Below, piece by piece: positions 60,379 through 64,000 of a DNA stretch of 64,000 bases; the first letter of the stretch is position 1; each line of letters starts with the position of its first letter. The notes below the pieces were generated by a model that worked only from the letters and a program-made list of their open reading frames with translations, had not been told where the DNA came from and searched no databases. The translations under genes and the position numbers were made by a program. This DNA comes from Enterobacter hormaechei subsp. xiangfangensis (lineage in GTDB: Bacteria > Pseudomonadota > Gammaproteobacteria > Enterobacterales > Enterobacteriaceae), in assembly GCF_001729785.1 (NCBI RefSeq), contig NZ_CP017183.1, forward strand, positions 806,001-870,000, in the 5' to 3' direction.

Positions 60379-63300
60379 ATGGCTGAACCACGTTTCGTAC
60401 ACCTGCGGGTGCATAGCGACTACTCCATGATCGATGGGCTGGCAAAGACCGGGCCGCTGGTAAAAAAGGCGGCCTCGCTTGGCATGCCTGCGCTGGCGAT
60501 CACCGATTTTACCAACCTGTGTGGCCTGGTGAAGTTCTACGGAACGGCGCATGGCGCAGGATTAAAGCCCATCGTCGGTGCGGATTTTCATGTGCAGAGC
60601 GACCTGCTCGGCGATGAGATGACGCAAATTTCCGTGTTAGCCATGAATAACACGGGCTATCAGAATCTCACTCTGCTGATCTCAAAAGCCTACCAGCGCG
60701 GCTACGGCGCACTGGGTCCATGGATTGACCGCGACTGGCTGGCAGAGCTGAACGAAGGTTTGCTGCTGATCTCCGGTGGTCGTATGGGGGATGTCGGCAA
60801 ATGTCTGCTGCGCGGTAACAACGCGCTGGTGGATCAGTGCGTCTCGTTCTACGAAGAGTATTTCCCGGATCGCTATTACCTGGAGCTGATCCGTACCGGG
60901 CGTGCGGACGAAGAGAGCTATCTGCATGCGGCCGTCGCCCTGGCGGAAGCGCGTGGCCTGCCTGTAGTGGCCACCAACGATGTGCGCTTCCTTGAGGCGG
61001 GCGATTTTGACGCGCATGAAATTCGCGTCGCTATCCACGACGGCTTCACCCTCGACGATCCGAAACGCCCGCGCAACTACTCATCGCAGCAGTACATGCG
61101 CAGCGAAGAGGAGATGTGTGAGCTTTTCTCGGACATCCCGGAAGCGCTGGAAAACAGCGTAGAGATTGCCAAGCGCTGTAACGTCACCGTGCGTCTCGGC
61201 GAATACTTCCTGCCGCAGTTCCCGACGGGCGACATGACCACCGAAGATTTCCTGGTCATGAAATCGAAAGAGGGTCTGGAAGAGCGTCTGGAATTCCTTT
61301 TCCCGGATGAAGCGGTCCGTAAAGAGAAGCGTCCTGAATATGACGAGCGCCTGGATATTGAACTCCAGGTGATCAACCAGATGGGGTTCCCTGGCTACTT
61401 CCTGATCGTGATGGAGTTCATCCAGTGGTCGAAGGATAACGGCGTGCCGGTAGGCCCGGGCCGTGGTTCCGGTGCCGGCTCGCTGGTGGCGTACGCACTG
61501 AAAATCACCGACCTCGATCCGTTGGAATTCGACCTGCTGTTCGAACGTTTCCTCAACCCGGAACGTGTCTCCATGCCCGACTTTGACGTCGACTTCTGCA
61601 TGGAAAAACGCGACCAGGTGATTGAGCACGTGGCCGATATGTACGGTCGTGATGCGGTTTCACAGATCATTACCTTCGGGACGATGGCGGCGAAAGCGGT
61701 TATCCGCGACGTGGGCCGCGTTCTGGGCCACCCGTACGGTTTTGTCGATCGTATCTCTAAGCTGGTCCCGCCCGATCCGGGCATGACCCTGGCGAAAGCC
61801 TTTGAAGCCGAACCTCAGCTGCCGGAAATCTACGAAGCCGACGAAGAGGTGAAAGCGCTGATCGACATGGCGCGCAAGCTGGAAGGCGTCACGCGTAACG
61901 CCGGTAAGCATGCGGGGGGCGTGGTTATCGCCCCGACCAAAATCACCGACTTCGCGCCGCTGTACTGCGATGAAGCGGGCCAGCATCCGGTCACCCAGTT
62001 CGACAAGAACGACGTGGAATACGCCGGGCTGGTGAAGTTTGACTTCCTCGGCCTGCGTACGCTGACCATCATCAACTGGGCGCTGGAGATGATCAACGCC
62101 CGTCGCGAGAAGAACGGCGAACCGCCGCTGGATATCGCGGCTATCCCGCTTGATGACAAGAAAAGTTTCGACATGCTGCAACGCTCGGAGACGACAGCCG
62201 TCTTCCAGCTTGAATCCCGCGGCATGAAAGATTTGATTAAGCGTCTGCAACCCGACTGCTTCGAAGATATGATCGCGCTGGTGGCCCTGTTCCGTCCGGG
62301 GCCGTTGCAGTCGGGGATGGTGGATAACTTTATCGACCGTAAGCACGGGCGCGAAGAAATTTCCTACCCGGACGTTCAGTGGCAGCATGAAAGCCTGAAA
62401 CCGGTACTGGAGCCAACCTATGGCATCATCCTGTATCAGGAGCAGGTGATGCAGATCGCCCAGGTACTTTCGGGTTATACCCTTGGCGGCGCAGACATGC
62501 TGCGTCGTGCGATGGGTAAGAAAAAGCCGGAAGAGATGGCCAAGCAGCGCTCCATCTTTGAAGATGGAGCGAAGAAAAACGGCATCGATGGCGAACTGGC
62601 GATGAAAATCTTCGACCTGGTGGAGAAATTCGCCGGGTACGGATTTAACAAATCTCACTCCGCCGCCTATGCTTTGGTTTCGTATCAGACGCTGTGGCTG
62701 AAAGCTCACTATCCCGCTGAGTTTATGGCAGCGGTAATGACTGCCGATATGGACAACACCGAGAAGGTGGTTGGCCTGGTGGACGAGTGCTGGCGCATGG
62801 GGCTGAAGATCCTGCCGCCGGATATTAACTCGGGCCTGTATCATTTTCACGTTAACGATGACGGGGAAATCGTCTATGGGATCGGCGCGATCAAGGGCGT
62901 GGGTGAGGGGCCGATCGAGGCGATCATTGAAGCGCGTAACAACGGCGGCTACTTCCGTGAGCTGTTCGATCTGTGCGCCCGTACCGATACCAAAAAACTG
63001 AACCGCCGCGTGCTGGAAAAACTGATCATGTCCGGCGCGTTTGACCGTCTGGGGCCACACCGCGCCGCGCTGATGAACTCGCTCGGCGATGCGCTGAAGG
63101 CGGCCGATCAGCATGCGAAAGCGGAAGCCATTGGCCAGGCGGATATGTTCGGCGTGCTGGCGGAAGAGCCAGAGCAGATCGAGCAGTCCTATTCCAACTG
63201 CCAGCCGTGGCCAGAACAGGTAGTGCTGGATGGAGAGCGGGAAACGTTAGGTCTGTACCTGACGGGGCACCCGATCAACCAGTATCTTAAAGAAATTGAG

Positions 63301-63861
63301 CGCTATGTCGGCGGCCACAGGCTTAAAGACATGCATCCGACAGAACGTGGTAAAATCACCACGGCTGCGGGGCTCGTGATTGCTGCAAGGGTAATGGTCA
63401 CCAAGCGCGGCAATCGTATCGGCATCTGTACCCTGGATGACCGTTCCGGGCGTCTGGAGGTGATGTTGTTCACCGACGCGCTGGATAAATACCAGCAATT
63501 GCTGGAAAAAGACCGCATACTTATCGTCAGCGGACAGGTCAGCTTTGATGACTTCAGCGGGGGGCTTAAAATGACCGCCCGCGAAGTGATGGACATTGAC
63601 GAAGCCCGGGAAAAATATGCTCGCGGGCTTGCTATCTCGCTGACGGACAGGCAAATTGATGACCAGCTTTTAAACCGACTCCGTCAGTCTCTGGAACCCC
63701 ACCGCTCGGGGACCATTCCAGTACATCTCTACTATCAGAGGGCGGATGCACGCGCGCGGTTGCGCTTTGGTGCAACGTGGCGTGTCTCTCCGAGCGATCG
63801 TTTACTGAACGATCTCCGTGGCCTCATTGGTTCGGAGCAGGTGGAACTGGAGTTTGACTAA
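60379..63861 (+). CDS. dnaE: DNA polymerase III alpha subunit
   Basis: This is the replicative polymerase catalytic subunit, 1160 residues, the E. coli length. It has an N-terminal PHP domain ([12 protein letters not shown]), the C-family polymerase core with catalytic aspartates in PDFDVDF (401 and 403), a beta-clamp binding motif in the QADMF region near 920, and a C-terminal OB fold and tau-binding domain. I start at MAEPRF; a TTG two codons earlier is the alternative. It begins 38 nt after rnhB. Confidence 0.98.
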   Translation: MAEPRFVHLRVHSDYSMIDGLAKTGPLVKKAASLGMPALAITDFTNLCGLVKFYGTAHGAGLKPIVGADFHVQSDLLGDEMTQISVLAMNNTGYQNLTLLISKAYQRGYGALGPWIDRDWLAELNEGLLLISGGRMGDVGKCLLRGNNALVDQCVSFYEEYFPDRYYLELIRTGRADEESYLHAAVALAEARGLPVVATNDVRFLEAGDFDAHEIRVAIHDGFTLDDPKRPRNYSSQQYMRSEEEMCELFSDIPEALENSVEIAKRCNVTVRLGEYFLPQFPTGDMTTEDFLVMKSKEGLEERLEFLFPDEAVRKEKRPEYDERLDIELQVINQMGFPGYFLIVMEFIQWSKDNGVPVGPGRGSGAGSLVAYALKITDLDPLEFDLLFERFLNPERVSMPDFDVDFCMEKRDQVIEHVADMYGRDAVSQIITFGTMAAKAVIRDVGRVLGHPYGFVDRISKLVPPDPGMTLAKAFEAEPQLPEIYEADEEVKALIDMARKLEGVTRNAGKHAGGVVIAPTKITDFAPLYCDEAGQHPVTQFDKNDVEYAGLVKFDFLGLRTLTIINWALEMINARREKNGEPPLDIAAIPLDDKKSFDMLQRSETTAVFQLESRGMKDLIKRLQPDCFEDMIALVALFRPGPLQSGMVDNFIDRKHGREEISYPDVQWQHESLKPVLEPTYGIILYQEQVMQIAQVLSGYTLGGADMLRRAMGKKKPEEMAKQRSIFEDGAKKNGIDGELAMKIFDLVEKFAGYGFNKSHSAAYALVSYQTLWLKAHYPAEFMAAVMTADMDNTEKVVGLVDECWRMGLKILPPDINSGLYHFHVNDDGEIVYGIGAIKGVGEGPIEAIIEARNNGGYFRELFDLCARTDTKKLNRRVLEKLIMSGAFDRLGPHRAALMNSLGDALKAADQHAKAEAIGQADMFGVLAEEPEQIEQSYSNCQPWPEQVVLDGERETLGLYLTGHPINQYLKEIERYVGGHRLKDMHPTERGKITTAAGLVIAARVMVTKRGNRIGICTLDDRSGRLEVMLFTDALDKYQQLLEKDRILIVSGQVSFDDFSGGLKMTAREVMDIDEAREKYARGLAISLTDRQIDDQLLNRLRQSLEPHRSGTIPVHLYYQRADARARLRFGATWRVSPSDRLLNDLRGLIGSEQVELEFD

Positions 63862-63873
63862 TACAGGAATACT

Positions 63874-64000
63874 ATGAGTCTGAATTTCCTTGATTTCGAA
63901 CAGCCGATTGCAGAGCTGGAAGCGAAAATCGATTCTCTGACAGCCGTGAGCCGTCAGGATGAAAAACTGGATATTAACATCGACGAAGAAGTGCATCGTC
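63874..64000 (+). CDS. accA: Acetyl-CoA carboxylase carboxyltransferase subunit alpha (partial)
   Basis: The first 42 codons ([20 protein letters not shown] and onward) match the N-terminus of E. coli AccA. The window ends inside the gene. AccA forms the carboxyltransferase with AccD and makes malonyl-CoA for fatty acid synthesis. It starts 12 nt after the dnaE stop with AGGAA ahead, so it continues the lipid A/fatty acid/replication block. Confidence 0.95.

Noticed and set aside
61660..63114. Long minus-strand open frame (484 codons) over dnaE
   Set aside because: Antisense shadow of a strongly conserved gene with GC-rich third positions; no protein family features.

Overview
This window looks like a chromosomal segment from a member of the Enterobacteriaceae. 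Nearly every gene can be matched by length, start and motif to the Escherichia coli K-12 interval from can (carbonic anhydrase) to accA, and the order is conserved almost end to end. The sequence divergence from E. coli, the interspersed repeats and the fimbrial cluster suggest a genus such as Enterobacter, Leclercia or Lelliottia. I cannot resolve genus or species by eye.

Layout. (1) 1-4408: can, the ABC exporter pair yadG-yadH, the PTS EIIA-like yadI and the secreted deacetylase yadE. (2) 4412-11774: an accessory, visibly AT-richer chaperone-usher fimbrial operon on the minus strand: major pilin, chaperone, usher, three minor pilins and a tip adhesin. It sits between yadE and panD. In E. 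coli K-12 the related yad fimbrial cluster lies on the other side of panDCB, between panB and folK. (3) 11775-13841: the pantothenate genes panB-panC-panD. (4) 13965-18167: folK, pcnB, gluQ, dksA and sfsA, all on the minus strand, covering pterin synthesis, RNA polyadenylation, tRNA modification and the stringent response. (5) 18157-23884: thpR, hrpB and mrcB (PBP1b). (6) 24122-30049: the fhuACDB hydroxamate siderophore operon behind a Fur-like site. (7) 30143-37234: hemL, clcA, erpA, yadS, btuF, mtn and dgt. (8) 37367-45065: degP with a sigma-E promoter, cdaR, yaeH, dapD, glnD and map. (9) 45066-64000: the dense plus-strand housekeeping block rpsB-tsf-pyrH-frr-dxr-uppS-cdsA-rseP-bamA-skp-lpxD-fabZ-lpxA-lpxB-rnhB-dnaE-accA (accA cut by the window end). 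It joins translation, isoprenoid and phospholipid synthesis, outer membrane assembly and lipid A synthesis to DNA replication.

The housekeeping genes are ordinary, but several start codons are not ATG: panC, hrpB, btuF, frr, skp and lpxA use GTG, cdsA and fabZ use TTG, and pcnB very probably uses ATT. The least ordinary parts are the fimbrial operon with its intergenic palindromes and a GATC-containing leader, a promoter-plus-attenuator-like element between dxr and uppS, four copies of a hairpin-forming interspersed repeat, and surface-loop changes in FhuA and BamA. I saw no tRNA, rRNA, CRISPR array, insertion sequence, prophage or clear defence system. I did not find an unmistakably new biological system.
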